Of a DNA stretch of 64,000 bases, positions 48,626 through 60,637 are shown piece after piece. The position numbers were made by a program, and so were the translations under genes. Location: NCBI RefSeq assembly GCF_040802235.1, contig NC_133161.1:105479001-105543000 (forward strand), written 5' to 3'. The notes below the pieces were generated by a model. That model made no database searches, was not told where the DNA came from, and saw only the letters and a program-made list of their open reading frames with translations. This stretch comes from Manis javanica (Eukaryota > Chordata > Mammalia > Pholidota > Manidae). How positions within the stretch are numbered: the stretch's first letter is position 1; the number at the start of each line of letters is the position of its first letter.

Positions 48626-51600
48626 TTCAGGACTACTCGATTAATTGGCAAACATGTATAATTTTTTAAAAACGTAAGGCTAGCTAAATGTTTAGAAATT
48701 GTTTCGCTTCTCGAAAGATGTTCAACAGCATTTTTATAAGTTATTGTTTACTTTCATTCAAACTGTAAATGTGAGCAAAGAACCATGGACAATATTAGAA
48801 ATTATAGACTCTACCAAAAATTGCTGCTTCTCTTGTATTTTGGTTTTCTCTCCCAAAATAATTATCTGTTGCACAAAAATAGATGTAGAATATAGTTATT
48901 CATGTCAAATCAAACCCACAGAATTTTTAATGAAAAAAGCATATAGTGAAATTAATAAACATTACAAAATCCCAAGTTTCAGCTGCAACATAATTTTGAA
49001 GCCAGAACAAAGCCTGAGCTACACCATCCTCAGCTTTTCTTAGTTTGTTGCTTCTTGCTATAGATTTTTTAGTAGGGGATGGACACATAATATCTATGTT
49101 CACCTTTTTTTCACAAAGGCAAGAACTAACAGATAGTTTATACTTGAACACCAGCCCATTTTAATACCTTAAAAGAAGAAAAATAAATGTAAGGGTCCAC
49201 TTTATACAGGGCATCTAAGCAGATTGTCTATTAACTTTCACAGAAAATGTGAAGCTTCCCTTTGCTGTTTCCAGAAGGCACCTCTAGCTCGAACATGACA
49301 GTTTTAAAATGACGAAAAATGACCTCATGAATAATTTGAGGACTAACTTCATGAACTTCATTTGCAAAGTTACAGTTCCACAAGGTATCAGCTAGATCTA
49401 GATAATTTACGTTTCATTCATGGATAAAAGGAAAAGATAAAAGGAGAAATGTTGTCTGGAAGATTAAAATGAACAGTAGCCATACAATGGGCAGTTAAGA
49501 GTCCATATGGGCCACCTGGCTATTTAAAATGCTCCATCATTTCCAATGACCACCACTATTCTTTCTCTCTGAATTGTTTACTTCCTAACACAAGAGATGA
49601 GACAACCAGAAATTGTGTGAAAGAGATAAGAAGAGTATTCTCAGAGTCTGGAATTTCACGTGACTTGTGTACTAGTGTCCAGGAAAGAGTTTGGGTGCAA
49701 TCTTGTTAAAAACTAAAAGGGATTACTTTTCCAGTAGAGCTGAAAGAATGAAAAGCATAAGCAAGTTTCATTTTTTGCCTTAAAATTTAATCTTCTCACC
49801 TTCATTTTAGCCATTGTAGATCGTGTAATCTTGGAGAATTGAAGTCTGGACTTGATTTTGTGACATAGGTGGCGGGCCCTCACTAACAGCTGCTGGTCTG
49901 TCATATGTGAAATGAGAAATTCAGATTAATAATTCGAGTTCTGAAATTCACTCATTTTATGAAGACATCCTGTGTATGTGTATGGAAAGAGGTATTATTT
50001 ATGGTGTTTCTTCTGTCATTATCTCTCCTTGACTCTCTCTCTCTGAATCTGTGGTGTGGAGGAGACAGGTAAACCTACCAAGCCACTGGCAACTGTAAAA
50101 GAGTGGAAAACAAATTTTGAAAGCTCTTCTTTAGTTGGTATGCTTTAGTGACTTCCCCTTGGATTCCTACTTTCTTTAGTTGAAATGGGGTTTCTCTGTG
50201 TATTTTATATATTGCTTCTATATTTAAAGACTGTAATATTTTATTTCCTCCAGTGAGAAAAAAATAATGTAGGCCTGAGGTTACAGGTGATGGTTTCCCT
50301 CAGTATCCTGAAATATTGTCTCCTACGCACTTTTGATCTTCTCCAAGGAATGTTCAAGAACACAGTAAGAGGCCCCTCTAGGTGCACGCAAGGGAAAGCC
50401 CACATCGTTCAATTAACCCAGTAAGATGCCTGCAAGACAGGTGAAGAAATTAAACATTATGCTTCTGGATTCGTTAGGACTGTCTTCCAGTCCCCAGAAT
50501 GGAATTATATTAAAGGTTATTTCTAAAAAAAATACACAATTGTGTGGCTTCCAGTTCAGAAAATTTTTAAAGTTTACATTGGGCACTTAATCCCCAATTT
50601 AGGACATTATGAAAATGGAAAATGGAAAGTCATTCTATCAGGAGCCTATGGGCATGAAATATGGTGATACAGTGATCCCCATCAAGCTCAAGATGCACCA
50701 ATGCCCCCAAAGCCCTCTTAGGAGAAAGGGATGATGTATTCTATCATCACAGAACTTAAGATCCTCTGTCCCTTTTACTTCTTGGACAGATCAACAACTG
50801 TGAGAACTTATGTAAAAGTCTGAGGACATCATAAGAGAGCAGTGTTTAAAGCAAATTTAAACAAGTTTTTGTACATGAGAATAAAATTCAATCTAAATTA
50901 CATACCAGAGGAAAACAAAGCAATAGATTCAAACCAATTGAATTAAGCCTGAGGAGGGAGAATATTCAAATGAGCATTCCTACTATAAATTTCAGGTGAA
51001 AAATAGCTATGATACAGGTATCAAAATTTAAAAAAAAAACAAACACACACCTAAAGCTAATTTAAAAGGTAAGAAAACAGAAACTGAGATTGTGAAGTTT
51101 TATTTTTGGTGCATTCATTCATAAATAGGTATTTAAAAGATGAGATTTGCAGTCATTTTTATACGATAAGGCATCAGTGATCATTCTGAGGAAGGAGGAA
51201 TGGACAGGAAACATCTCTCTCACATCTGCACATCTGAATGCAGACAACTTGTCTTTCCTGATAAGTTACCTCCAGTCTTGTAGGAGAATATAGTGTTTTA
51301 CAAGGACTTATTGAAAATAGTGGGACATAGTCTCAGAACTGTCATTTGATGTATTGGATATATATATATATATACTTTTTAATTAAACTTTCTTATCACT
51401 TCAAACTGTTAATATAGAGATATTTGCCTTTAATAAAGCAAATGTTCGAAAGGAGATAATGTAAATGTGTTTACCAGCAGTATTTACAGCCCTTGAGATG
51501 ACATAACAGACATTTAAGACACAAGTTCTGGACTACACTAGCAAACCTGAAGATAAAATATCTTCCAGGCACTCCCATAAGAAAAAGAACATGAATCCAT

Positions 51601-53239
51601 TTCAATTTTATCATCCTTCTTTCTTCATTTCTTACTTTATCCACTTTCCCTCCCTTCCTTCTTTTTTTGTTTTCTCTTTCCTTCCTTCCTTCCCTCCCTC
51701 CCTCCTTCCCTTCTTTTCTTCCTTCCTTTCTCCCTTTCTTTTTCTTTCTTTTTACTTGAATGATTTTAACTTGCTGTTTAAAGTAGCTTGATGGTATGTC
51801 TGCCCTATAAAAGCTCTTCTCATACTTGAACACTTTTAAACTTATTTTTGTTGTACTTTGGCAGTTCCAGTGATCAAGTTCCCCTTAAAAGAAGTTGAAG
51901 TGCTTGCTAAATTAATTAAGAACTTGCTTGCTTAAAATGCAAGCCCTTTTCTTTATATTGGCAACTGTTCTAATAGCAGATAACCTTTAAGTCAGGTCAT
52001 TTTTACGGCATGGCACGTTATTGTAATGTTTATGTTAAATGTTCAAAGAAAGCTAAAACCCTGTAATAAATGTTGAGCATATCCTTTAGGCATAAAATTG
52101 AAAGCTAGAGATGACTAACCTCTGAGGATATTTTACCTGCAAAGCCTTGTTTACTTTCCAAATAATGTTAGGTATGGGGTAGACTATTAGTTTACATTTG
52201 TTCCTATACTCTGAACACATTCTCCATGAATGAGTGTTTGGGCATACACTTATTTTCTTCAAACGACATTATTCAGAATCCTTTTCTCAGTACAAGAGGG
52301 ATGTGGAGTCTTGTTGGGGCCTAAACATAAACAGATGTCAAATATCACCCACAACTTTCTCCAAATCATATGCTGTCTCTACCCATAGGGAAAAATAAAT
52401 ATATCCTTAGAAAATAAACGATATTGTTTTGAAGTTATTGTGTCTTCGTTTTCTATTCGTTTGAGTTACTGCTTCATTCAGCTGAGGAAGGGTAAGTGGT
52501 TTAAAAATCCACAACTATTAAGGTTAATTTTTTCTGGTCAGTGAAGGAATTAGTCAACTACCAATTCTTTATCAGTAAAATGAAAATGCATATACTGCAT
52601 TGGTTTCCTGACAGTGCTGTTAAGACTAAATCATACTTCCAAATAAAATTGAAGATTTGTGGTATAGTTGCATGGAAATAACAATGGGAATAAAATAGCT
52701 GTTACTCTGCGTAGATTAAAAAAGTTATTTTAATTTTGTTAAAAATTTAAATTCACTAATGGTTGGATTTCAAGAGTTTTTAACATGATGAATAATGTTT
52801 TTATATTCTTAATAAGAAACAGAAAAGATATATCAAACCTTCTCTAGGGCAGATAACTAGATATTTTCCAAATTCTAAAACTTATTGTGCTTTATATTCC
52901 TAAAACTGTATTCCTTATTCTTATAATTCTAGGGAACATTAAATGATTACTGTGATATGCAAGAGAAAAGCAAATAAACAAAACAAATCATGCAAGGAAA
53001 TCTTATTAGTATTTAAAACCCCTCCCCCACTCCAAAATACGTGTGAGAAGGAAGAAGCAGGGAAGGCAGAGGAGTATATAAATTTTAAAAATAAAGTAAA
53101 CGTAGTATGGTGGGCTTTTCTTTCTGGAACATTCTTTCAATACGTGACTTTCTGCACTTTCTGTCTTTTCCACTTGCCAGCAGAGCGGCTGCCTGCCTCC
53201 GCTGCTTCCCTTCCACTGGAGGCAGTTCAGCAATAAATC
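48626..53239. other. Intergenic DNA upstream of VSTM2A
   Basis: No exon is recognised. It holds a (TA)n run at about 51358-51374, a CT-rich microsatellite (51640-51762) and a possible MIR fragment near 52565-52690. The rest looks unique or unassigned. Regulatory elements of VSTM2A could lie here but none can be named from sequence alone. Confidence 0.4.
51640..51762 (+). repeat. (TTCC)n/(TTTC)n-type pyrimidine microsatellite
   Basis: About 120 bp of nearly pure C/T made of ttcc, tccc and tttc units. The matching open frames on both strands are low-complexity artefacts. Confidence 0.85.
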
Positions 53240-53299
53240 CGGGTGCAATAATAGCATGTGATCACTCTGGTTAGAGCACTTAGTAACTGGGTAAGCGAC

Positions 53300-54066
53300 G
53301 TTCCCCTCGAATGGCTGTTTTCATCGCCCCAGAGCAGTCTCACCCCACCCCGAGCCTCCCCTCCTGTTCCACGAACCCCGACTTCCTCCTCCGGCGCCCG
53401 GCGCCCAGCCCCGGGCAGTCCCACACGCGATCCTACGGCGACATCGCCCTCCGAGGCCGCGAGCGACCCGACCCGCCGAGGCGAGGAAGATGCAGCCGAC
53501 GCGGGGAAGCAGCAAATCGGAAGAGATAAAGGCCCTGCTCCCCGGGGAGCGCGCCGCCGAGCCCGCGCCCGTGCCCGAACCCGCACCCGCGCCGTAGCGG
53601 GCGGCCCGCGTAGTCCCGGCGGCGAGAGCCGCCGGCGCGCACGGGGTTAACGGCATCATCGCAGCCATTAGAGGGAAAAGTTGCGGCGCGGCGAGCCGGC
53701 GGAGTCCTGGCGCCCGCCCCCTGCGCACTCCCCACTCGCGAGCCGGCTCGGCGCGCAGGCAGGGCAGTGATCGCGCAGCCGGAGCGGCGGGTTGACGTGG
53801 CCGAGCGCCGGGAGAGGACGCGCCGCCGGCAGCCGAGGCACTCCCCGCGCCGCCCGCCCGAGCCCGGACGCGCAGCCCGGCCCCGCCGCCGATTTCCGTG
53901 CGCGAGCTGCACCCCTCCGCGCGGCCAGTCCTCGCCCGGCGCGGCGGGATGGCGGCAGTGCTGCGTCCCGGGCTCTGAGACCCAGCCTCGGATACATTTG
54001 CCTTCCGTTCTTTTAGGGCTTTTGGCTGTTGGTCACACTGATGTGACCCGCCCTCCCCTTTTTGGA
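53300..54066 (+). promoter_or_regulatory. VSTM2A: CpG island, VSTM2A promoter and 5'UTR
   Basis: Base composition switches sharply from AT-rich to GC-rich with very frequent CpG. The island ends at the start codon of VSTM2A, so it almost certainly holds the transcription start and 5'UTR. No TATA box is visible, as usual for CpG-island promoters. The exact start site cannot be placed. The frame of the start codon is open upstream to about 53767, but that open stretch starts without an ATG, so the ATG at 54067 is kept. The many open frames on both strands are consequences of the high GC content. Confidence 0.8.
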
Positions 54067-54145
54067 ATGATGGGGATCTTTTTGGCCTATGTTGGATTTG
54101 TTTTCTTTTCCGTTTTATATGTACAGCAAGGGCTTTCTTCTCAAG
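54067..54145 (+). CDS. VSTM2A: VSTM2A coding exon 1 (signal peptide)
   Basis: It encodes residues 1-26 plus the first base of codon 27, then the donor G|GTAAGT at 54146. It starts with two consecutive ATGs (54067 and 54070). The sequence [20 protein letters not shown] and the six residues after it form a classical secretory signal peptide, nearly identical to human VSTM2A as I remember it. VSTM2A is a V-set immunoglobulin protein, reported as secreted and linked to adipocyte commitment through BMP signalling and to WNT regulation, and expressed in brain. It lies at the edge of a CpG island. The following intron is 1816 bp and starts with GT-rich microsatellites. Confidence 0.93.
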
Positions 54146-54189
54146 GTAAGTCTGCGTTCACTGGCAAATGCACATTTGCTTGCGGTGTG

Positions 54190-54210
54190 CTTGCGTGCGT
54201 GCGTGCGTGT

Positions 54211-54242
<32 letters not shown>
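54190..54242 (+). repeat. (GT)n microsatellite in intron 1
   Basis: Gcgt and gtgt repeats starting 45 bp after the exon 1 donor. The purest (GT)n run is at about 54218-54242. Confidence 0.9.
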
Positions 54243-54424
54243 TGTCTACGTTCAAGGAAAGGCCAGGCAGATGTAGTAAGATTCCTAGCAAGTAAGTGCA
54301 ATCGTGTCCTGTTTGACATTTTTCTTTTAAGTTTATTACATAGTAGGTAAGCTGGATTTGAGAGCAAATCTGGTTGGTGCCTGACGACGAGGTGGGTTCC
54401 TGGGTGAGCACCAACACAGGGGCG

Positions 54425-54472
54425 TGTATGTGTGTGTGTGTGTGTGCGTGTGTGTGTGCGCGCGCGCGCGCG
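54425..54472 (+). repeat. (GT)n-(GC)n alternating purine-pyrimidine tract
   Basis: Alternating gtgtgt passes into gcgcgcgcgcgc (about 54458-54472). Such long alternating tracts are the classic Z-DNA-forming type. Confidence 0.85.
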
Positions 54473-55961
54473 CCTTCCATCTGTGTGCAAGCACAGAGTA
54501 GCCACTCATGCATACATAATCATTGCAAACAAACAGACCTGGGTCTTGGGGCACTCCACTGCAGTCCTCAGTCCTTAGTGGGCAAGATGGGTCTGAGTTT
54601 CCCTTTTCTGGGTCCGTGTGACTTCGTCTGCATGTGTGTTTCTCAGAGGACAGAATCTTCTGAGGACCCACACAAAGGCAGGTTGCATTACAAGCAGCAG
54701 CAGCCTGCTGGATCCAGTTGTTCAGGACCTCGCAGGCTGCAGTGATCGTTTCAACAGATCCGGCAGTAGGATCTCATCTCTGCTGCCAGAAGACCGCATC
54801 ACTTCTGGAAGCAGAAATGCCATAGTCCTCCTTCCAGCTTGAACGGAGGAGTCCTTTTCAGATCGCACTGTGTTCTAACATCTCCCATTTCCTCTAAGTA
54901 GAGATATAGTTACACTTCAATAAAGATCATTTTGGGATTACATAAAATTTTGAACAGAGACACTACTGATGTATCTGTTTAAGCAGTGGGGGGGGAGGGG
55001 GGCCGGGTAGCGCGTCCACCCTGAGACAGTCCTGCGGCCGCCATCCTCCGCTCCGTAGGTGCGCGTCGGAGTCAGTCACAAATCTAGGACTACTTTTAGG
55101 GACCCATCAGCTCTTTGCAAAGTGTCCCTTAGACAGAATGATAACATTCATCCAAAGCATTCCATGTTACAAGAAATGCGTTTGAGAGAAAGGGAGCATT
55201 TTATTTTTGAGTTTCTCCTTGACTCCGTGAGTCTTGCAAACTAGCAGTATCAAGACTGACAATGAAAAGCCTGAAAAAAACCTTACCGGAGAGAGGTAAA
55301 GCGAGATGTGTGGCTCTTAAAGACCCTGATGCCTGGTAATTTACAGTACAATGGCTTGATGGGCACATGTATGAAGATAAATCTGAAGAAAAGGAAAGAT
55401 TCGCAGCTTAGAAAGTGTGAAACTTGTTTCACTGCTGTAGCCTCAGAATCACAATTGCTAACAATTGTTTTAATATACCCGGAATGTGCATTTTGACAGG
55501 TAATCATGATGCATTCTCTATTTCATGGAACATCCATTTAGTCAAAGATTGTTTAGAAACTTGGAGACAAGAGGCTCTTGTCATGTACCAGTTTGACAGA
55601 TTTGTCTGAAATGTACCCCCACTGAATCCCTCTCTATGTTTGGGGGAGTACTACAGTCTGACAGAAGGTATCGGGATCTAACTGGGCAGCTTGGCTAACA
55701 GAGGGGACGGGCTGGCAAGCTGGTTAACCTTTTCATTATCTGGACCTGATCAAAAACAATGTGCTTTAGGCAGGAGACCAAAAGAAGGCAGGCAGGAGGC
55801 AAAAGAAAGGAAGGTGGGTGGGGGCCAGGCAAAGTCGGGGATGTCATACAGGGTTTTTGTTCTTGTTTAAGTCCAAAAAAAAAAAAATGTAGGCAGCTCT
55901 CAAGAGAAGACACTGAAAGAGTGGTGTGGATATTCCAACAGGACTCGTTTCTGTTTTGCAG

Positions 55962-56128
55962 CAAAATTTACCGCGTTCCCGCGGAACGTGACGGCGACCG
56001 AAGGGCAGAATGTGGAGATGTCCTGCGCTTTCCAGAGCGGCTCCGCCTCAGTGTACCTGGAGATCCAGTGGTGGTTCCTGCGGGGGCCCGAGGACCTGGA
56101 GCCCGGGGCCGAGGTGGCCGGTGCTCAG
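55962..56128 (+). CDS. VSTM2A: VSTM2A coding exon 2 (first half of V-set domain)
   Basis: The acceptor is ctgttttgcag|CAAA and the donor CAG|GTAGCC, a weaker-than-consensus donor. With the last base of exon 1 the frame continues for residues 27-82 and ends in phase 0. Visible features are an N-glycosylation sequon NVT (35-37), the first Ig cysteine in 'VEMSC' (Cys48) and the tryptophan core 'IQWWFLRGP' (61-69). The V-set fold of this secreted protein depends on Cys48 pairing with Cys127 in exon 4. High GC and CpG content continues through the exon. Confidence 0.93.
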
Positions 56129-56499
56129 GTAGCCGCGTCGCGCCGCCCGCAGCGCTTTTCCCACTCGCTCCCTTATCTTCCGAGTGTCCAGTCAGGGGCC
56201 CTGGAACCGCCTGGCGGTCCCGGCGTGAGTGATGCCCGCTGTTGCAGGAATGCCAGTGAGTGAGCGGAAAGTGGTGGTGACACTAAGGGGAAATCATGTC
56301 CAGTCGGTCCCAGTTAAAACTGGGAGGGATGTCGTCCTCCTTTTAGTACCGGTTAGGGTCAAGCTGTCGGCGAGGGCGCTGCGGTATCGGTACATCCCAG
56401 GACACTCGCTCCCTGGCCCCTGTCCGGGACCGCGAGCGGGGAGAATTCTGTGGATTCCCCATCACCCCCGCCGGGCATCCTGTCACTCCTGAGGTTGGC

Positions 56500-57210
56500 A
56501 GGAAAGACGCTGGAGTGAGGGAGAAGGAAAGACAGAGGGGGCGGGAGGGGGGACACAAGGGGAGGGAGAGACGGGGGGGCACGAGAGACAGAGAGGGAGA
56601 CAGGGAGAGGGACCGAGTGAAGGGAGAGGGCATGTTGGGAAGGGGGGAGAGGGAGGGGGAGAGGGAGGGGATGGGAAGGAGCGGGGAGAGGGGAGACGGG
56701 CCGGGAGAGGGACGGAAAGGGGGCGTGGGAGAGGGGAGGGAAGGGGGCGGGGAGGGAGAGAGGGAGGAAAGACAGGGGTGGAGGAGGGGAGGGGGAGGGG
56801 GGAGGGAGGAAAGGGGGAGGGGGGAGGAAAGACGGTGGAGGAGGGGAGGGGGAGAGGGAGGAAAAGGGGGAGGAGGAAAGACGGGGAGGGGGAGAGGGAG
56901 GAAAAGGGGGAGGGGAGGGGGAGGAAAGACGGGGTGGAGGACGGGAGGGGAAGAGGGAGAGGAGAGACTACGGGTGGGGGAGAGGAGGGAGAGAGGGAGA
57001 AAGAGCCCGAAGGGAGTGAGGGGAGCGGGAGCGGACGACAGGGAGCAGGAGCAGGGCGGGGAAAGAGCCGGGGGAGGGGCGGAAGGCAAAGGAAGCCCTG
57101 GGAGAAACGGGAGAGCAAAGGAGGGTCAGAGCGGAAACTGGACCCAGAGTTCAGCCAAAGAGGCGGAAGACGCGTCGAAGCGAGAGAGGACAAACCGGTG
57201 GAAGAGACCG
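56500..57210 (+). repeat. Purine-rich (GGGA/GGAG)n tract in intron 2
   Basis: About 700 bp with almost only G and A on the + strand, built from irregular gggaga/gaggaaag/ggggag units. Open frames of 390 codons on + and 381 codons on - run through it and beyond, with extreme Arg/Gly/Glu or Pro/Ser bias. I treat them as low-complexity artefacts. The strand asymmetry and G-runs allow triplex or G-quadruplex formation. Confidence 0.9.
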
Positions 57211-57430
57211 GGAGGGGGACGCGGAGCCTCATCCCGGCACACTGCGCGCCCCCGCGCCCCCGCCCTTCCCGCGCTTCCCCTTCCCCGCGACCGGACGCCC
57301 CGAGCGCGCCCTGGGCAGCGTGCCCGCCGGGAGTCGCCCCGCCGGCGAGGCGCCGACCCCCGCGGGCGCGGCTCGGCGCGGAACGGGGTCTGCGGTCCCG
57401 GGCCTGAGCGTTCGCCTCTTCTTCCCGCAG

Positions 57431-57481
57431 GTGGAGCTCGTGCCCGACCGAGACCCGGACAACGACGGGACCAAGATCAGC
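57431..57481 (+). CDS. VSTM2A: VSTM2A coding exon 3 (17 codons)
   Basis: A small 51-bp exon, phase 0 at both ends, with acceptor cttcttcccgcag|GTGG and donor AGC|GTGAGT. It encodes residues 83-99 (VELVPDRDPDNDGTKIS), an acidic loop of the V-set domain. Because it is a multiple of three it could be skipped without a frame change. The alignment with human VSTM2A from memory is close (single conservative substitutions). Confidence 0.92.
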
Positions 57482-58879
57482 GTGAGTATCCCGACAGCAG
57501 GCGACAGGGGGCGCCTCCCGGCAGCTGCCGCGCGGCCCGTGGGGCAAAGGAGCTGAGGAGCGTGGGGCCCCGAAAGCCCTCAGTGTGTCTGTCGTCCCCG
57601 AACGCGGCAGCTCCACGACGCAGGGCAAGGGCAGATTTCTTCACCGGGTACATAAAAATTGAACCACATATACAGTTGACACAATAAAATCATTTAAATA
57701 TTTAAGCAATTACCACAGAATCATTTTGTTCCCCAAGGAGGTGTGTGACACTTGTTTTCTTTCTCTCTTTAACAATTACGTAACTGTAAAAGTAAGGATT
57801 ACAACCATAATATCTATTCAAAAATCATAGAAATAATTATTCTGTAATAGGAAGTAAAACACTACCGCATGAAAATCTAGGCAAAAAGAAGTTAAAGCAT
57901 CCAATAGGATATTGAAATTGTAATGAAAACTGTTTTCAAAGTCATTCTTAATGCATGCAATGCCAACGTTCAAAAATCATAAAATTAAACATAAAACCAA
58001 AAGCCAGTGTAAATATAAAAGCGTTATTAGAATTAGTACTTTTAGTAATTGTGTTTGAAATTTTTTTAAAAATGAAAGTCTTGCTCTTCTTTACCTCAAA
58101 GAAGCCTCATACAATCACTTTATATTAATAGAACTTAACTTGTTCATAAAAAATAAGTTTATATTACTAGAAATGAAATAGTTACATAATAAAGGATGAG
58201 GTCTGCCAGCTTAATATGTTATATTTATGCATATATATTAATATATAATAGGAACATATATGCTCTTATTTATTTTATTCATTTGTTTAAGGAATCTAAA
58301 AATCCAGTGACTTTTACTTAAAAAGTAAATGTATTCTGATGCTCTACAATAGCAAAAAAGTGGTGTAAGATTGGGGTTACAACATAAATAAAAGTTTAAA
58401 AGTATATTGTATTCATAAAATCAAATTCTGTGATCTAAGTGTATAATTTCAACATGGAAGAAGATATCAAACAAAAATAAGATATGAACCAAAAATTTCC
58501 ATTTATTTTCATAAACTCACTGACTTTTTAGACTATTTCAATTCAATGACTCATATATAATAGAAACTATTGTTTTCATACAATGTTAGAAGCTTTACTG
58601 GTAAGATCAATTGTTGACAGTATTTTTCTTAAATGTTTCATTTTTTATATACATGTATAAATGACTAGACTGTTTATTGCCCATCCATCTTTCACCCTTC
58701 AGGTATGCCCATATCTTCCAAAGACCAGCAACAAAAATAACCTTTCCTGTCCAGGCCCAGGAAAGCATACACTTAAATACACAATCACACCCACAACTAC
58801 TAACAGGATTATCTATGCCAATAGTTCATAAAATATGGTGAATTAGAAAAAGTCCTAGATGCAAATTGAGGTAGAAAGT

Positions 58880-59165
58880 AGTTTGTTCATATTTACCTAC
58901 TGTGTGACTTTGGACATGTGCCCTAAACCAGCAGATGTTAACTTAGAACCCCCTGGAGAGCTTTTATAAAACGCTGATAGGAGCTTAGCCCCCTGGAGAT
59001 GCAGACTAGTAATTTCTAACAACTCCCAGATTATTCTAATGTACAGTCAATGTTGAGAATCACAGACCCAAACCTCCTACACCCCAGTTTACTGTAAAAC
59101 AGGATAATAATCAGTACTCTGGCTACCTCAAATGTTATTAGGAGGCTCAGCTGAGAATATATTTG
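58880..59165 (+). mobile_element. MIR-type SINE split by a MER5A-like DNA element
   Basis: MIR core text 'ctactgtgtgactttggaca' (58897-58916) is interrupted at 58929-59066 by MER5A-like sequence. It then resumes with 'cagtttactgtaaaacagga' (59085-59104). The interruption is flanked by ccctaaac (58921-58928) and acccaaac right after it, an imperfect 8-bp duplication as expected for hAT elements. The whole lies in VSTM2A intron 3. Confidence 0.65.
58929..59066 (+). mobile_element. MER5A-like hAT (Charlie) non-autonomous transposon
   Basis: It shows the typical inverted organisation: 'cctggagagcttttataaaa' near the left end (58951-58970) and 'gattattctaatgtacag' to 'gttgagaatcaca' at the right end. 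It is short, old and not coding. Confidence 0.6.
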
Positions 59166-59524
59166 AAACTATTAATTTCCATTATTTTTATAGTTACAGT
59201 TGTATGTATTATATAGTACATTTATATATAATTTTGCATGCACATAAATATGGTTGTGGTTCAAGTGTTGAAAACTATTTGTACATACAACTCTATATGT
59301 AAAAACTAAATGAACACTTCCCAAATTTTCTTAATTATTTTTGGCCATTTGAAAATGTAGTGGCCAGTAGCAGAAAAACTTTCTGCCCTCTTCACTTTTC
59401 TCTACCTTTCAAAATCATTCAAATCCTTAAATCCTAAATGTCTTACAAAATCCATCATTGTGTTACTCATGGATAATATATGCTATGTATTTAAATCTCA
59501 CTGTTCTATAGTAAAAATGCTTAT

Positions 59525-59552
59525 GGATATATATATATATATATATATATTT
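59525..59552 (+). repeat. (TA)n microsatellite in intron 3
   Basis: Pure alternating T and A at about 59527-59552, followed by an (AC)n stretch. Low-complexity, no function inferred. Confidence 0.85.
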
Positions 59553-60300
59553 ACACACACACTTATACAGAATACAGAATTTTATTATACATAATCATAT
59601 GTATTACATAATTTTGCTATTAATCTGGCATAAAATTATTAGAAAAAGTAAGAGAGCCAATTTCACTTTTGACAGTCAAACTAGAGTTCAACTGATAGTA
59701 TCTCCAGTCCCAGCAGCATAAAGACCTCCAGCAGTGTGTACTCTGATCTGTTGCAACTTCAAGTGATGTTAATACCCTGAGCTGAGAAGAATTTTCAATA
59801 CCCAAGTCCATTTTGTCAGTACCATTATCAGTCATCCCAATGTAGGGATAAAGGCACATTCTCATTGAAACTCTGTTGTGACCGACAAAATATTTTTGTG
59901 GTCTCCCACGCCCATGGTGAAGAAAAGAGGCTGTATTAACTATAAACCTGGCCTCCTTAGGTACATGCTTCATTCAGACGAGCTAATCAGCAGAGGCCAA
60001 TTCCGTGATTGGAAAATGGCAGAGCTGCTCCCAGAACATGAGAAATGGGGACCACATGGCTAACAGAAACTGGTCCTGCTGGTTTGAACTAATTACTCCA
60101 TGATTTTGTGAAGCCAGTTGTTAGGAGAATGGTATAAATAAGACCTTCAGATTACTCTATTGAGAAAATAAATACCTCCCTGATTGTGGCTATAAGGGCA
60201 TTAAAACCCTTTAATTTTCCAATATTAGCAAGGTCAGTAATAAGTATGGTAACAAAGTCATGTCATGTTGCACCTTATCTTTTTACCTGCAATTTTTCAG

Positions 60301-60637
60301 ACAGTGAAAGTCCAAGGCAATGACATCTCTCACAAGCTTCAGATTTCCAAAGTGAGGAGAAAGGATGAAGGCTTATATGAGTGCAGGGTGACCGATGCCA
60401 ACTACGGAGAGCTTCAGGAACACAAGGCCCAGGCCTACCTGAAAGTCAACCCCAACAGCCATGCCCGGAGGATGCAGGCCTTCGAAGCCTCCCCCATGTG
60501 GCTGCAGGATATGAAGCCTCGCAAGAATGCCTCCGTGGTGGCTCCCAGCGGCATCCACAGCTCAGCCAACCAGCAGATGCACTCCACCTCAAGCCCTCAA
60601 GCGGTAGCCAAAATCCCCAAACAAAGTCCTCAATCAG
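60301..60637 (+). CDS. VSTM2A: VSTM2A coding exon 4 (end of V-set domain and tail)
   Basis: The acceptor is caatttttcag|ACAG. The exon encodes residues 100-211 plus one base of codon 212. It holds the D-x-G-x-Y-x-C motif of V-set domains (Asp121 to Cys127), the last strand to about residue 148, then a hydrophilic Ser/Pro/Lys-rich tail with an NAS sequon (175-177). There is no transmembrane segment, so secretion is expected despite the gene name. The probable donor is CAG|GTATGG at 60638, in the phase needed for alternative last exons. If not used, the exon reads on to a stop at 60709-60711. Confidence 0.9.

Noticed and set aside
48699-49043. 114-codon frame between repeats
   Set aside because: AT-rich, no domain, no splice or promoter support, random occurrence is likely.
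51471-51833. Lys/Arg/Glu-rich minus-strand frame
   Set aside because: Translation of the pyrimidine microsatellite at 51640-51762.
53227-54066. Several overlapping open frames in the CpG island upstream of VSTM2A
   Set aside because: GC-rich sequence has few stop codons. The frames overlap on both strands, are Arg/Ala/Pro-biased and lack any recognisable domain.
53767-54066. In-frame N-terminal extension of VSTM2A
   Set aside because: The upstream open stretch begins with GTG and has no ATG before 54067. The signal peptide begins at 54067, as in the known protein.
54115-54513. Open frames rich in His/Thr on the minus strand of intron 1
   Set aside because: Translations of (GT)n microsatellites.
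56343-57687. Very long open frames on both strands (390 and 381 codons) in VSTM2A intron 2
   Set aside because: They coincide with the G/A-rich low-complexity tract. Open frames on both strands and extreme residue bias are expected from composition. No domain and no splice logic supports them.
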